The position numbers were made by a program, and so were the translations under genes. Below the pieces are notes generated by a model. That model searched no databases. It saw only the letters and a list, made by a program, of their open reading frames with translations, and was not told the DNA's origin. Below are positions 8,744 through 18,043 of a stretch of 64,000 nucleotides of DNA, in pieces. Source of the DNA: Prosthecobacter gellanilyticus. Its GTDB lineage: Bacteria > Verrucomicrobiota > Verrucomicrobiia > Verrucomicrobiales > Verrucomicrobiaceae. The DNA lies in contig NZ_BKAG01000015.1 in assembly GCF_007992435.1 (NCBI RefSeq), positions 1 through 64,000 of the forward strand, given 5' to 3'. How positions within the stretch are numbered: the first letter of the stretch is position 1; each line of letters begins with the position of its first letter.

Positions 8744-10141
8744 ATGAAACGCCTTTTCTCCTTCGGCAAACGAGCCCCCACACCGCCCCCGCGGGTGCCG
8801 TCTGCCTCTGAAGGAGTGCCAGGCTGGTCACCGAACCAGAGCTACCCCACGCCCCAGGAACTGACCCAGATGATGCCCGGCGGCGTCTACCAGCTCGACC
8901 TGCAGATCGGCCTGGGCGGCATGGGCGCGGTGTACCGGGGGCGGCACTTGCAGCTAGGCCGCGCCATTGCCATCAAGATCCTCCACCAGCATCACGGCAC
9001 GGACTACGCCTATGCAGAGCGCTTTCGCCGCGAGGCCCAGGCGATGGCGCAGATGAACCACCCTAACATCGTCAGCGTCTATGATTTCGGCATCGTGGGA
9101 GAGTATCTCTACTACGTGATGGAGTTCATCCAGGGCATCGACCTGCATCAAAGCATCTGCCATGGCACCACCCCGCCGCTGAAAGCCATCGACATCATGG
9201 TCAAGGTCAGCGATGCGCTCACCTACGCGCACTCTCAGGGCATCGTGCACCGGGACATCAAGCCCGCGAACATCCTCCTGGCGGAAGACGGCCGTATCAA
9301 GGTCGCCGATTTCGGCCTCGCGAAGCGTTTCGACTCCCAGCTGACCATGCTCACGCAGACGAACATGGCTATGGGCACGCCGGACTATGCCGCTCCGGAG
9401 CAATACGACTCCAAGGCGGAGATCGACCCGCGCGCGGATATCTATGCCCTGGGCGTGGTCTTTTACCAGATCCTCACCGGCCTGCTGCCGCGCGGCTCCT
9501 GGCACCCGCCCTCGGCCATCAGCGGCTGTGACACACGCATCGATGCGGTCATTCTCCGCGCCTTGAAGCCCGAGCGCGAGCAGCGCCAGCAGTCCGCGGA
9601 GGAGTTCAAGAACGAACTTTTGGCTATTCTTGTCGCTCCTGCGGCTCCCGCCCCAGCAGTGCCAGCCCCTTTCTCTCAGGTTCCTCAAACCGCCAGCCCT
9701 GCCAACCGTCCGGCCTCTGTCGCCAAGCCTTTTGCGGGCCGGATCCTGGTCCTGGAAGATGACGTGCTGCTGCGGAACCTGATGAGCCGCACGCTGAAGA
9801 AGGAAGGCTACGAGATCGTCGAGACCTCGGACGGCAGCGACACCGTGAAAGCCTACAGCGAGGCCTTGCTGGCGAAGCGACCCTTTGACCTCGTGCTCAT
9901 CGACCTCACCATTCCGCTCGGCATGGGCGGCGCGCGGGCCATGCAGTTGCTTCGTCAAACCGATCCTCAGGTGGATGCCATCGTCTCCAGCGGCAACCGC
10001 TCGGATCCCGCCATGCTCCAGCCCAGCGCCCATGGTTTCGCCGATGTGCTGCCAAAGCCCTATGACAGCGAAGACCTCGTGCGCCTGGTGAAGCTCGTGG
10101 TCGAACGCCGCCGACAGCGCCTTGGTCAAACCACCGCATGA
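8744..10141 (+). CDS. Serine/threonine protein kinase fused to a C-terminal receiver domain
   Basis: 465 aa. Residues 48-298 form a bacterial PknB-type kinase: glycine loop IGLGGMGAVYRG (55-66), Lys78, Glu97, catalytic HRDIKPANILL (Asp171), DFG 189-191, APE 218. A Pro/Ala-rich linker (299-330) leads to a CheY-like receiver (333-460) with acidic pair Asp339-Asp340, phospho-acceptor Asp387 in LVLIDL, Ser415/Ser416 and Lys438 in LPKPYD. All key residues of both domains are present, so both are probably active. There is no transmembrane helix, so it is cytosolic. This fusion could link His-Asp and Ser/Thr signalling. ATG 8744 was preferred over an in-frame GTG two codons earlier. It shares 4 bases with the next gene. 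Confidence 0.93.
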   Translation: MKRLFSFGKRAPTPPPRVPSASEGVPGWSPNQSYPTPQELTQMMPGGVYQLDLQIGLGGMGAVYRGRHLQLGRAIAIKILHQHHGTDYAYAERFRREAQAMAQMNHPNIVSVYDFGIVGEYLYYVMEFIQGIDLHQSICHGTTPPLKAIDIMVKVSDALTYAHSQGIVHRDIKPANILLAEDGRIKVADFGLAKRFDSQLTMLTQTNMAMGTPDYAAPEQYDSKAEIDPRADIYALGVVFYQILTGLLPRGSWHPPSAISGCDTRIDAVILRALKPEREQRQQSAEEFKNELLAILVAPAAPAPAVPAPFSQVPQTASPANRPASVAKPFAGRILVLEDDVLLRNLMSRTLKKEGYEIVETSDGSDTVKAYSEALLAKRPFDLVLIDLTIPLGMGGARAMQLLRQTDPQVDAIVSSGNRSDPAMLQPSAHGFADVLPKPYDSEDLVRLVKLVVERRRQRLGQTTA

Positions 10142-10323
10142 CCGCCACCACTCCCGTCACCTGCCCCGCCTGCTTTGAGGAGTTCGAGGTGCCCGCCCCG
10201 CACTTCACCGAGGTGCCCTGTGATGTGGACTACGACTGCGAGGTCTGCTGCCGCCCCATGCGCATCTACTTTGAGGAAGAAGACGGCGAGATCATCGGCA
10301 GCGCCTATGGCTTGGGAGATTGA
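10138..10323 (+). CDS. Small CPXCG-type zinc-ribbon protein
   Basis: 61-aa cytosolic protein of the Cys-rich CPXCG family (PF14255). CPAC (Cys9, Cys12) and CEVCC (Cys34, Cys37/38) form a likely four-cysteine zinc knuckle, followed by an acidic tail (FEEEDGEI). The first motif reads CPAC where the family name implies CPxCG. Its ATG overlaps the kinase stop codon (ATGA), so it is translationally coupled to the kinase-receiver gene and may be an accessory of it. Function is not known for the family. Confidence 0.85.
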   Translation: MTATTPVTCPACFEEFEVPAPHFTEVPCDVDYDCEVCCRPMRIYFEEEDGEIIGSAYGLGD

Positions 10324-10395
10324 GGGTGCAGATCGAATAGGTGCATGAGCGGTTCAACCGGTCATGAAGCACCATCCCAAACGTTTCATCAGTTC

Positions 10396-11883
10396 ATGCG
10401 CCGCACTGTCATCTCCTGCCTCCTGTCATGCCTCCTCCTCACGCAGGCAGGCATGTCAGCGCCTCCCAACGTCTTGCTGATTTTAGTCGACGACCTCAAG
10501 CCCGCGCTCGGCTGCTATGGTGACAGCGCCGCAAAGACCCCGAACATCGACCGCCTGGCCTCACGCGGCATGCGCTTTGACCTCGCCTACTGCAACCAGG
10601 CAGTCTGCGCGCCCTCGCGCTTCACCCTCATGCTCGGCGCACACTCGAGCTCGACGGGGCTGTATCACCTCGGCAGCCGTTTGCGCCAGCAGTGGCCAGA
10701 GGCCGTGACCCTGCCGCAGCACTTCGCCAAGCATGGCGGCTACCGCACCGAGTCCGTGGGCAAGATCTTCCATACCGGCCATGGCAATGAGGGCGATCCG
10801 CAGTCCTTCAACACCGAGCCTTATAAGGACAAGGTCATCGAATACCTCGATCCCGCGAGCACAGACGGCGGCCAGCTCACCCGCGAAGAAGCTCTTTTCA
10901 CTAACCAAAAGCTTGATCAAATCCCCAAGCTGCCACGGGGTGCCGCTTTCGAATTTCCTGATGCCAAGGACGACGACTACGCGGATGGACGTGTGGCATC
11001 TGAAGCTGTCAAAAGACTTCAAGAAGCGCAGAAACGCCGGCAAAAGGACGGCACGCCCTTCTTCATCGCCACAGGCTTTGTGAGACCTCACCTGCCCTTC
11101 TGTGCGCCGAAGAAATACTGGGACATGCATGATCCGTCCAAGCTGCCGATGCCGGCCTTTGAAGAGCTGCCCGCAGGCTCGCCGAAGGTCGCGCAAAAAC
11201 GCGGTGGCGAGATCGTCGCCTACAAACCTGTGCCGGAGAAGGGAGACGCTGAGTTCTCACCCGAGCTCAAACGCCAGCTCATCCACGGCTACTATGCCGC
11301 CACCAGTTATGTCGATGCACAGATCGGTCGCGTGCTTGATGAGCTTGACCGCCTGGATCTCGCGAAGGACACGATCATCGTGCTCTGGGGAGATCATGGC
11401 TTCCACCTGGGAGACCTCGGCATCTGGACCAAGCACACGAACTATGAGCAGGCGAACCGCATCCCCCTGCTCGTCATCGCTCCAGGGATCGCGAAGCCTG
11501 GCAGCAGCACACGGCAGCTCGCGGAGAGTGTGGACGTCTTCCCCACGCTCGCCGAGCTCGCCGGATTGCCTGCCCCCCGCGGACCCCAGCCTGTCGATGG
11601 CCTGAGCCTGGTGCCCGTGCTCAAGGATCCTGCGGCACGTGTGCGTGATCACGCCTATCACTGCTACCCCAAGGAAAAGCTCGGCCGCGCCATCCGCACG
11701 GAGCGCTACCGGCTTGTGGAATGGAAGCAGGTCGGTGCGCCACCAGAGAGTGCCGTGATCGAGCTCTACGACTACGAGCGCGATCCCCATGAAACTCGCA
11801 ATCTTGCCGCCGAGCAACCGGAGGTGGTTAACCAACTTCGTGGCATTTTGGCGAGGCATCCCGAAGCACGGCCAACGCGCTAA
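10396..11883 (+). CDS. Iduronate-2-sulfatase-like secreted sulfatase
   Basis: 495 aa. Signal peptide at 1-21 (RRTVISCLLSCLLLTQAGMS), then metal site LVDDLKP and formylglycine site CAPSR (Cys71). HFAKHGGYRTESVGKIFH and GFVRPHLPFCAPKKYW are characteristic of iduronate-2-sulfatase-type enzymes (IDS-like subfamily of family S1). WGDHGFHLGDLGIWTKHTNYE carries the second metal site. It probably removes 2-O-sulfate from a uronate or similar sugar in the periplasm or at the surface. ATG 10396 was chosen because it begins directly at the signal peptide; an upstream ATG at 10345 would add 17 polar residues. It precedes the thioredoxin-protease fusion by 66 bases. Confidence 0.9.
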   Translation: MRRTVISCLLSCLLLTQAGMSAPPNVLLILVDDLKPALGCYGDSAAKTPNIDRLASRGMRFDLAYCNQAVCAPSRFTLMLGAHSSSTGLYHLGSRLRQQWPEAVTLPQHFAKHGGYRTESVGKIFHTGHGNEGDPQSFNTEPYKDKVIEYLDPASTDGGQLTREEALFTNQKLDQIPKLPRGAAFEFPDAKDDDYADGRVASEAVKRLQEAQKRRQKDGTPFFIATGFVRPHLPFCAPKKYWDMHDPSKLPMPAFEELPAGSPKVAQKRGGEIVAYKPVPEKGDAEFSPELKRQLIHGYYAATSYVDAQIGRVLDELDRLDLAKDTIIVLWGDHGFHLGDLGIWTKHTNYEQANRIPLLVIAPGIAKPGSSTRQLAESVDVFPTLAELAGLPAPRGPQPVDGLSLVPVLKDPAARVRDHAYHCYPKEKLGRAIRTERYRLVEWKQVGAPPESAVIELYDYERDPHETRNLAAEQPEVVNQLRGILARHPEARPTR

Positions 11884-11949
11884 CAAGACAGTGGGAGAAG
11901 AAAAGAATCGTCACAGCCGTCGTTGGATTTCATAATTCACCCTGCCGCC

Positions 11950-14067
11950 ATGAAGACGATCCTGACCACCTTCTGCCTTGTCGTGCCCGCATTGCTCAGC
12001 GCTGAAGACATCCAGCTCGACTGGCAATCCCAGGGCTTCAGCTCCAAGATGGGTTACTACAAGCCCATCCGCGCCGCGCTCTCTACCGAGAAGCCGGCGA
12101 ATGTCACCCGCCTGCCTGAAGACCTCTCCTCACCGCAATTCGGCAACCTCCCTTTCGGTCCTCAGGACCAGGAAAAGAAGGTCGTTCTCCTGATCGACAC
12201 CGCTTCCTCCGGCGAGCAACGGCTTTGGGTGGATGCCAATCACAATGGCGATCTGACGGATGATCCTGCCTGTGAGTGGACGGCGCGCAGAAGCGGCTCT
12301 GGTGACCAGCCGCTGACCACCTACTCCGGCAAGGCCCAGGTGAGGCTTCCCGCCGGCGAGCAGCCTCGCGACTACACCCTGCAGATGTATCGTTTCGACC
12401 CGAACGATCCCAAACGTCCCTCCCTGAAAAACACCCTTCTCTACTACCGGGACTTCGGCCTTTCCGGCAAGGCACAGATCGGTGAGAAGACCTACAGCGC
12501 CGTGATGACGGATGACTCCGCTCGCGGCCTCTTCAGTGGTCCAGGAAGCGATGCCGTCATCGGACTCGACCTCAATGATGATGGCAAGTTCGACTCCAGA
12601 TCCGAACGCTTTTCCGTGAACGAGCCCTTCAACATCGGCGGCACGACTTATGAGATCGCGGGATTGAAGCCCGAGGGCGGCGCCTTTCAGATCGTGAAGT
12701 CAGACAAGGTCGTCGCGGAGAAAGCCGTGCCCAAGGCCATGAAGAGCGGCGTTCAGGTCAGTGACTTTGAAGACAAGACCACCACGGGCAAGCCCGTGAA
12801 GTTCCCGCAGGACTACAAAGGCCGCATTGTCATGCTCGACTTCTGGGCCACCTGGTGCGGCCCCTGCATCGCCGAGCTTCCCAACCTAACCAAAGTTTAC
12901 GAAGAGTTTCATGGCAAGGGTTTCGACGTGCTCGGCGTGAGCCTGGATGATGAGCGCACGCTGCCCAAGCTCGCCAAGTTCACGGAAGACAAGGGCATGG
13001 TCTGGCCGCAGATCGCTGATGGCCAGGGCTGGGATGCGCGGCTGGTGCAGATGTATGGCGTGCGCGGCATTCCCGCCTGTTTCTTGGTGGATGGCAATAC
13101 CGGCAACCTCATTGCCGCCGAAAACGAGCTGCGTGGAGCCAGGCTTCGTGAGACCGTTGAGCGCGCCATCGCCAGTCTCGGCAAAGCGGCCCCTGCCCCA
13201 CATGAGATCCCCAAGAAAACGGCAAAGACTGCAGCTCCGGAAAAACCAGAGCCAGAGAGCCCGCTTGTGACCAAGGCACGTGAGATGACGAGCCAGGGCA
13301 AGCTGCCGAAAGCCGCTGCCTTTCTCGATGCGCTCAAAACTCCGACTCCAGCGAAGATCACTCCAGCCAAGCCTTCAACCGAGACTCTGACCGGCCGACA
13401 AATCGCCGCCCGGGCCCAGGCAGCGCATGTGCGCGTCGGCTGGCTCTATCAATGCACCAAATGCAGCCGCTGGCACACCACACTGGCTGGCGGCTATGCC
13501 ATCTCCAACGACGCAGTCGTGACCGCGCACCACGTCATGGATGCCCCACCTAACATGAAGGATGGTCACGGGCATCCTGTGATCGTCCGGGGTGAGGATG
13601 AGATCCTGCCCGACCTCACCGTGATCGCCGCAAATCCAGACGATGACGTCGTCATTCTCCGCACAGGCGTGAGTGATTTGAAGCCTCTCGCGATCCTGGA
13701 TGATGTGCAGGTGGGTGACAGCGTCTTCTGCCTCAGTGACCCGCGCGGCGTGCGTGACTACTTCAGCACCGGCATCGTCAACCGCGCCTTTGATCTTGAT
13801 CCTGCCACAAGCAATGGCCGCAAAGGCAGGCGCCTTCATGTCAGCACGGACTGGGCCCAGGGCAGCAGCGGCTCCGCTGTGCTCGATGCACAAGGCAACG
13901 CCATCGGTCATGTCTCACGCATCAGGGCTCTCCCAGGGGCAAAGCCGGATGCTGAGTCCGATGCCCCCACCGCCATGAACCTGCATGAGGCCATCCCCGC
14001 GAGCAGCGTGCTGAAACTCCTCCTGAAGCTGGAGGCAAAAACCCCCGCTCAAGTGGAAACTCGATAG
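11950..14067 (+). CDS. Secreted thioredoxin (TlpA-like)-trypsin-like protease fusion
   Basis: 705 aa with a Sec signal peptide (1-18). The N-terminal domain (about 19-255) has two Ca-binding-like loops, DANHNGDLTDD from Asp95 and DLNDDGKFD from Asp207, and is otherwise unrecognised. Residues 265-395 are a TlpA/ResA-type thioredoxin with active site WCGPC (Cys303, Cys306) and the cis-proline region GIPACFL. After a Lys/Pro-rich linker, residues 480-690 form a trypsin/HtrA-like serine peptidase: VVTAHHVMD (catalytic His 527/528), DDDVVILRT (Asp), QGSSGSAV (Ser640). The whole triad appears present. There is no PDZ domain. A redox-plus-proteolysis role in the periplasm is inferred; nothing is known of this exact architecture to me. 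It lies between two sulfatase genes. Confidence 0.9.
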   Translation: MKTILTTFCLVVPALLSAEDIQLDWQSQGFSSKMGYYKPIRAALSTEKPANVTRLPEDLSSPQFGNLPFGPQDQEKKVVLLIDTASSGEQRLWVDANHNGDLTDDPACEWTARRSGSGDQPLTTYSGKAQVRLPAGEQPRDYTLQMYRFDPNDPKRPSLKNTLLYYRDFGLSGKAQIGEKTYSAVMTDDSARGLFSGPGSDAVIGLDLNDDGKFDSRSERFSVNEPFNIGGTTYEIAGLKPEGGAFQIVKSDKVVAEKAVPKAMKSGVQVSDFEDKTTTGKPVKFPQDYKGRIVMLDFWATWCGPCIAELPNLTKVYEEFHGKGFDVLGVSLDDERTLPKLAKFTEDKGMVWPQIADGQGWDARLVQMYGVRGIPACFLVDGNTGNLIAAENELRGARLRETVERAIASLGKAAPAPHEIPKKTAKTAAPEKPEPESPLVTKAREMTSQGKLPKAAAFLDALKTPTPAKITPAKPSTETLTGRQIAARAQAAHVRVGWLYQCTKCSRWHTTLAGGYAISNDAVVTAHHVMDAPPNMKDGHGHPVIVRGEDEILPDLTVIAANPDDDVVILRTGVSDLKPLAILDDVQVGDSVFCLSDPRGVRDYFSTGIVNRAFDLDPATSNGRKGRRLHVSTDWAQGSSGSAVLDAQGNAIGHVSRIRALPGAKPDAESDAPTAMNLHEAIPASSVLKLLLKLEAKTPAQVETR

Positions 14068-14120
14068 GTGGATGAGCGCTTCGTTTGCAATGCTGCGGAA
14101 CGTAAGACGTTGCATCTCAC

Positions 14121-15758
14121 ATGAACTTCTTGCCGATCGCCTGCCTTCTCCTGGCCCTCACCCTTTCCCTCCCTGCCGCTGACCGTCCAAACGTCCTCGT
14201 CATCCTGGTGGATGACATGGGCTTCTCGGATCTCGGCTGCTATGGCAGTGAGATCCCCACACCGAATCTGGATGCGCTGGCGCAAGGTGGCGTACGCTTC
14301 ACGCAGTTTTATAACACGGCCCGCTGCAGCACCACACGGGCTTCGTTGATGACAGGCCTCTATCCGCATCAGGCGGGCATGGGTTATCTGGATGGATTGA
14401 AACTGCCCGAGTCCAAAGGCACACATGCGAAGCTCGAGGATCGCTGCGTGACCATGGCCGAGGTGCTTGGCGGCGCAGGTTACCACACCTCCGTCGTCGG
14501 CAAATGGCACCTCGGCCAGCAGAACGGCAGCGTGCCGTGGGAGCGCGGCTTTCAGCGCACAGCGACGACCCAGTTTGGCGAGCTCTATTTCCCGAAGGAG
14601 CGCAGCAAGGATGCGTGCAAGTGGGTCTATCTGGATGGTCGCAAAGTCGCGGCAGATTCACCGGAAGTCGGCAGCGGCGAATGGTACTCGACCTTCATGT
14701 TCACCGACTGGGCGCTGAAGTTCCTGGATGATGCGAAGGCCAGTGGGAAACCCTTCTTCCAATACTTCGCACATGGTGCGCCACACTTCCCGCTGAAGGC
14801 TCCGCAGGACGTGATCGCGAAGTATCGTGGCAAATACAAGATGGGCTGGGACAAACTGCGCGAGGCACGTCATCAGAAGCAAATTGAGTTAGGCATTGTG
14901 GATGCCAAATGGCCGCTGTCACCTCGTCCGAAAGATGTGCCTGCCTGGGATTCTCTGAGTGAGGAGGACAAGGACCGCTATGATCATCTCATGGCCATCT
15001 ACGCGGCCATGCTCGACTGCGTGGACCAGAGCGTCGGCCGCATGATTGCTGGCCTCAAGGAGCGCGGCATGTATGGGAACACGCTGATCCTTTTCATGTC
15101 CGACAACGGTGGCAATGCCGAAGGCGGTCCACGAGGCATCAGCGAGGGTGAACCTCTGGGCGGCCCCGAGAGCCATGTCTTCCTCGGCATGACCTGGGCC
15201 ACGCTGAACAACACACCCTTCCGTCGCTACAAGCACTTCACGCATGAAGGCGGCATCTCCTCACCGCTCATCGCGCACTGGCCAGCCGGCATTCCTGCCG
15301 CACGCCACGGCAAGCTCGAGCATCAGCCCTCGCATCTCATTGATATCATGACCACAGCCTGTGATGTCAGCGGCGCCATCTATCCCTCCGAATTCAAAGG
15401 TCATGCCATCCTGCCTGCCGAAGGTCTTTCCCTCATGCCTGCCATCCTCGGAGAGCCGCTGCACCGCGTGAAGCCCATCTTCTGGATGCATGAGGGCAAT
15501 CGCGCCGCACGCACCGGTCCCTGGAAGCTGGTGAAGAAGTTCAAAGGGCCATGGGAGCTCTACAACATCGACGAAGACCGCACCGAGCAGAATGACATCA
15601 TCACCAAATTCCCCGCCATGAGCCAACACCTCATCCGCCAATGGGAAGATTGGGCCGCCACGACCTATGTCGATGAATGGATCGGCCAGGTCCGCAATGA
15701 CTGGGGCGATGAGATCCGCGCCGATGGTGCCAAGAAGAAGAAAGCCAAGGCTAACTAA
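14121..15758 (+). CDS. Arylsulfatase-type secreted sulfatase with CSTTR active-site variant
   Basis: 545 aa, signal peptide 1-20 (cleavage near PAADR). Metal site LVDDMGFSDLGCYG, then CSTTRASLMTG: the formylglycine Cys69 is kept and Arg73 is kept, but the usual proline of CxPxR is threonine. VVGKWHLGQ and MSDNGGNAEGG (second metal site) are intact. The C terminus is a lysine-rich tail (DGAKKKKAKAN), also seen in the sulfatase at 24701. Arylsulfatase A/choline-sulfatase-like family S1; substrate unknown. It ends 4 bases from the convergent DUF1080 gene. ATG 14121 starts directly at the signal peptide. Confidence 0.9.
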   Translation: MNFLPIACLLLALTLSLPAADRPNVLVILVDDMGFSDLGCYGSEIPTPNLDALAQGGVRFTQFYNTARCSTTRASLMTGLYPHQAGMGYLDGLKLPESKGTHAKLEDRCVTMAEVLGGAGYHTSVVGKWHLGQQNGSVPWERGFQRTATTQFGELYFPKERSKDACKWVYLDGRKVAADSPEVGSGEWYSTFMFTDWALKFLDDAKASGKPFFQYFAHGAPHFPLKAPQDVIAKYRGKYKMGWDKLREARHQKQIELGIVDAKWPLSPRPKDVPAWDSLSEEDKDRYDHLMAIYAAMLDCVDQSVGRMIAGLKERGMYGNTLILFMSDNGGNAEGGPRGISEGEPLGGPESHVFLGMTWATLNNTPFRRYKHFTHEGGISSPLIAHWPAGIPAARHGKLEHQPSHLIDIMTTACDVSGAIYPSEFKGHAILPAEGLSLMPAILGEPLHRVKPIFWMHEGNRAARTGPWKLVKKFKGPWELYNIDEDRTEQNDIITKFPAMSQHLIRQWEDWAATTYVDEWIGQVRNDWGDEIRADGAKKKKAKAN

Positions 15759-15762
15759 CCAA

Positions 15763-16551
15763 TCACTTCTTCTCCAACGACATCAGCTCGATCTTCCGGA
15801 ACCACACGGGCTGGCCCTCCGCCTGAAGTGCGATGTGGCCATAACCCAGCTTCACATCGCCACCCGCATCCGTGATATCCTTCGCCGGAGCGATGGTGCA
15901 TGCCGGATCCAGCACCGGGCGCTGATAGCGCAGCACCTCGACTCCATTGATGCGGTGAATGATCTCGTCATGGCCGCGCACCTCCACCTCTGCACGCACC
16001 CATTCCTCCGCAGGAAAAGTGGATGAGCTCGATTTGGCGATGTGCTTGGTGAAGAGCTCGCCTGCCATCTCGACATGCGTGCCCGGCGTGCACAGATTGC
16101 CCGTGGGCCTCGCGCCTTTGCCTTCATCCGCCAGAAACTGCATTTCCAGGCTTGATGGGAAACCCTGATCAAAGCGCATGCTCTGCGGCGGCTGCGCATG
16201 CAGCATCACGCCACTGTTGAGGTTCACATACTTCGGCGCATCCGCCATCATCCTGCCGGTGAAGCGATACTCCATCCGCAGGACATAATGCGAGTAGGCG
16301 AGGTTGGTGAAGAGGTGCCCATACTGCTGATCGAACTTCTCGTAGCCATCGTAGCTCACCTTCAGGATACCTTCCTCAACACGGAAGGTGTTTGCAAAAT
16401 TCTCTCCCAACGGGTGCTTGGCGATCTTGATCGTCCAGCCACTCAAATCCTTGCCATTGAAGAGTGAAATCCACTTTTCTTCCTCAGCGGCGGCAGAGGC
16501 TGTGAGCACACTCCAAAGGGCGAGCACGGCAAGGCGGGAAAGGTTGGTCAT
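15763..16551 (-). CDS. Secreted DUF1080 (3-keto-disaccharide hydrolase-type) protein
   Basis: 262 aa, with signal peptide NLSRLAVLALWSVLTASAAA. A single DUF1080 domain (PF06439, concanavalin-like fold) opens with ISLFNGKDLSGWTIK, the family signature. It continues with NLNSGVMLHAQPPQ and ends with the strand GHIALQAEGQPVWFRKIEL. Some members cleave 3-keto-glycosides made by partner dehydrogenases; others may only bind sugars. ATG 16551 is preferred to upstream ATGs at 16560 and 16599 because the signal peptide begins there. It is divergent from the AAA+ ATPase gene and convergent with the sulfatase. Confidence 0.9.
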   Translation of the reverse strand: MTNLSRLAVLALWSVLTASAAAEEEKWISLFNGKDLSGWTIKIAKHPLGENFANTFRVEEGILKVSYDGYEKFDQQYGHLFTNLAYSHYVLRMEYRFTGRMMADAPKYVNLNSGVMLHAQPPQSMRFDQGFPSSLEMQFLADEGKGARPTGNLCTPGTHVEMAGELFTKHIAKSSSSTFPAEEWVRAEVEVRGHDEIIHRINGVEVLRYQRPVLDPACTIAPAKDITDAGGDVKLGYGHIALQAEGQPVWFRKIELMSLEKK

Positions 16552-16678
16552 AGTGGGCATCTTGCCGTGATGCGCCATCTTTCCAATCAGAACCTGCATG
16601 GTTCATGAAGCGCCCCACAAGGCCGAAAGGATAAAATGAGTCTGGCTAAAATCAGGCGGCTTGATCATTCTGACTGGG

Positions 16679-18043
16679 ATGAAAAAGAGCTCCCCATCTC
16701 GGCGCAAACCCACGGTTATCAGCGTGGCCGCCACTTTGAGAAAGCATTTCCGCCAGCCTGAGCTGCATCGCCTCATGACGAATGCGCGCATGTTTCCCGT
16801 CACGGCCCGGGTGGACCTCCAGCAGGCTTTGGAAGACCTGATCAGCGAGCATTGCGTGGTCCGGCATCAGTCAGGCATCCAGGCCGGTTATGCCTACCAG
16901 ACCTTCACCTTCAGCATGCTGTCCATGGACCGTGACCGGGCTGCCATTCTAGGACCGCTGGAACACGAGGACGTGGATGTGGGCGAGGCCGTGCCTGTGG
17001 TCTGCCTGAAATCCACTGTCTGGCTCTGTGATCAAGGCCGCCGAAAGATCGCTCTCTTGCTAACGCCAGTGTTAGGTCATGGTCAGATCACTGGCTGGCA
17101 GGTGGAGGTGGCGGAGATGCCGGGCAAGGATGCCTCACGGAAACCGGGCATCGAGATCCTCTCGCAGCTCGAGCAGGCCATCAACCAGGCACGCTCCTAC
17201 CGGGGGAAGGTCATCTCCCTGCAGAAGAGCGATGACTACTCTGGCAAGGTGGGAAGCGTGCGTGTACACAAACTGCGCAGTGTGGCGCGTGACGAGGTGA
17301 TCCTCCCTGCGCCAACCCTGAAACTACTGGAGCAGAACGTGACGGAGTTTATCCAAAAGCGTGACCGCCTGAAATCCCTGGGCATGAGCATCAAAAAAGG
17401 TCTGTTGTTTTACGGACCACCTGGCACGGGCAAGACGCACACGATTCACTACCTCGCCAGCCAGCTCGCGGAGCACACCACGCTTCTCATCACGGCCGAG
17501 CAGGTGGGCATGCTGGATGAGTACATGCAACTGGCCAGGCTGATGCAGCCTGCCATGATCGTGCTGGAGGACGTGGACCTCATCGCCCGCACACGCACCT
17601 CCATGCGCAATCCCTGTGAGGAGGGTTTGCTGAACAAACTGCTCAACGAAATGGACGGGCTCCGAGAGGATGCCGCGCTGCTCTTTGTGCTGACCACTAA
17701 CCGCCCCGAGGATCTCGAGTCTGCCCTCGCCTCCCGCCCGGGACGCATCGATCAAGCGATCGAGTTTCCCCTGCCTGATGAGGAAGGCAGGCGAAAGCTG
17801 GTCAAACTTTATGCGGGCAGTCTGCAGATCCCTGACGATGTCGTCTCCGTGATTGTGCGGAAAACTTCAAGAGCCAGCGCGGCCTTCATCAAGGAGCTCA
17901 TGCGCCGCGCCGCCCAGGTCATGCTGCGTCAGGATCGCAGCCGCAAGCTCAACCTTCAGGATGTCGAATCTGCTCTGGATGAGATGCTCTTCAGCGGCGG
18001 AAGCCTGAATGCAAAGCTGCTTGGCGGTGCTGCGACGGAATAG
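16679..18043 (+). CDS. Cytosolic AAA+ ATPase with uncharacterised N-terminal domain
   Basis: 454 aa. The C-terminal half is a classical AAA module: Walker A GPPGTGKT (246-253), Walker B MIVLEDVD, sensor 1 TTNRPE, arginine finger region RPGRIDQAIEFP and an alpha-helical lid. It is closest in style to FtsH/CDC48-type ATPases, but there is no membrane helix, no zinc-protease HExxH and no second AAA ring. The first 200 residues match nothing I recognise and may bind substrate or a partner. Role unknown; an unfoldase or remodeller is likely. An in-frame TTG at 16661 adds six residues; ATG 16679 chosen. It stands alone, divergent from DUF1080. Confidence 0.85.
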   Translation: MKKSSPSRRKPTVISVAATLRKHFRQPELHRLMTNARMFPVTARVDLQQALEDLISEHCVVRHQSGIQAGYAYQTFTFSMLSMDRDRAAILGPLEHEDVDVGEAVPVVCLKSTVWLCDQGRRKIALLLTPVLGHGQITGWQVEVAEMPGKDASRKPGIEILSQLEQAINQARSYRGKVISLQKSDDYSGKVGSVRVHKLRSVARDEVILPAPTLKLLEQNVTEFIQKRDRLKSLGMSIKKGLLFYGPPGTGKTHTIHYLASQLAEHTTLLITAEQVGMLDEYMQLARLMQPAMIVLEDVDLIARTRTSMRNPCEEGLLNKLLNEMDGLREDAALLFVLTTNRPEDLESALASRPGRIDQAIEFPLPDEEGRRKLVKLYAGSLQIPDDVVSVIVRKTSRASAAFIKELMRRAAQVMLRQDRSRKLNLQDVESALDEMLFSGGSLNAKLLGGAATE

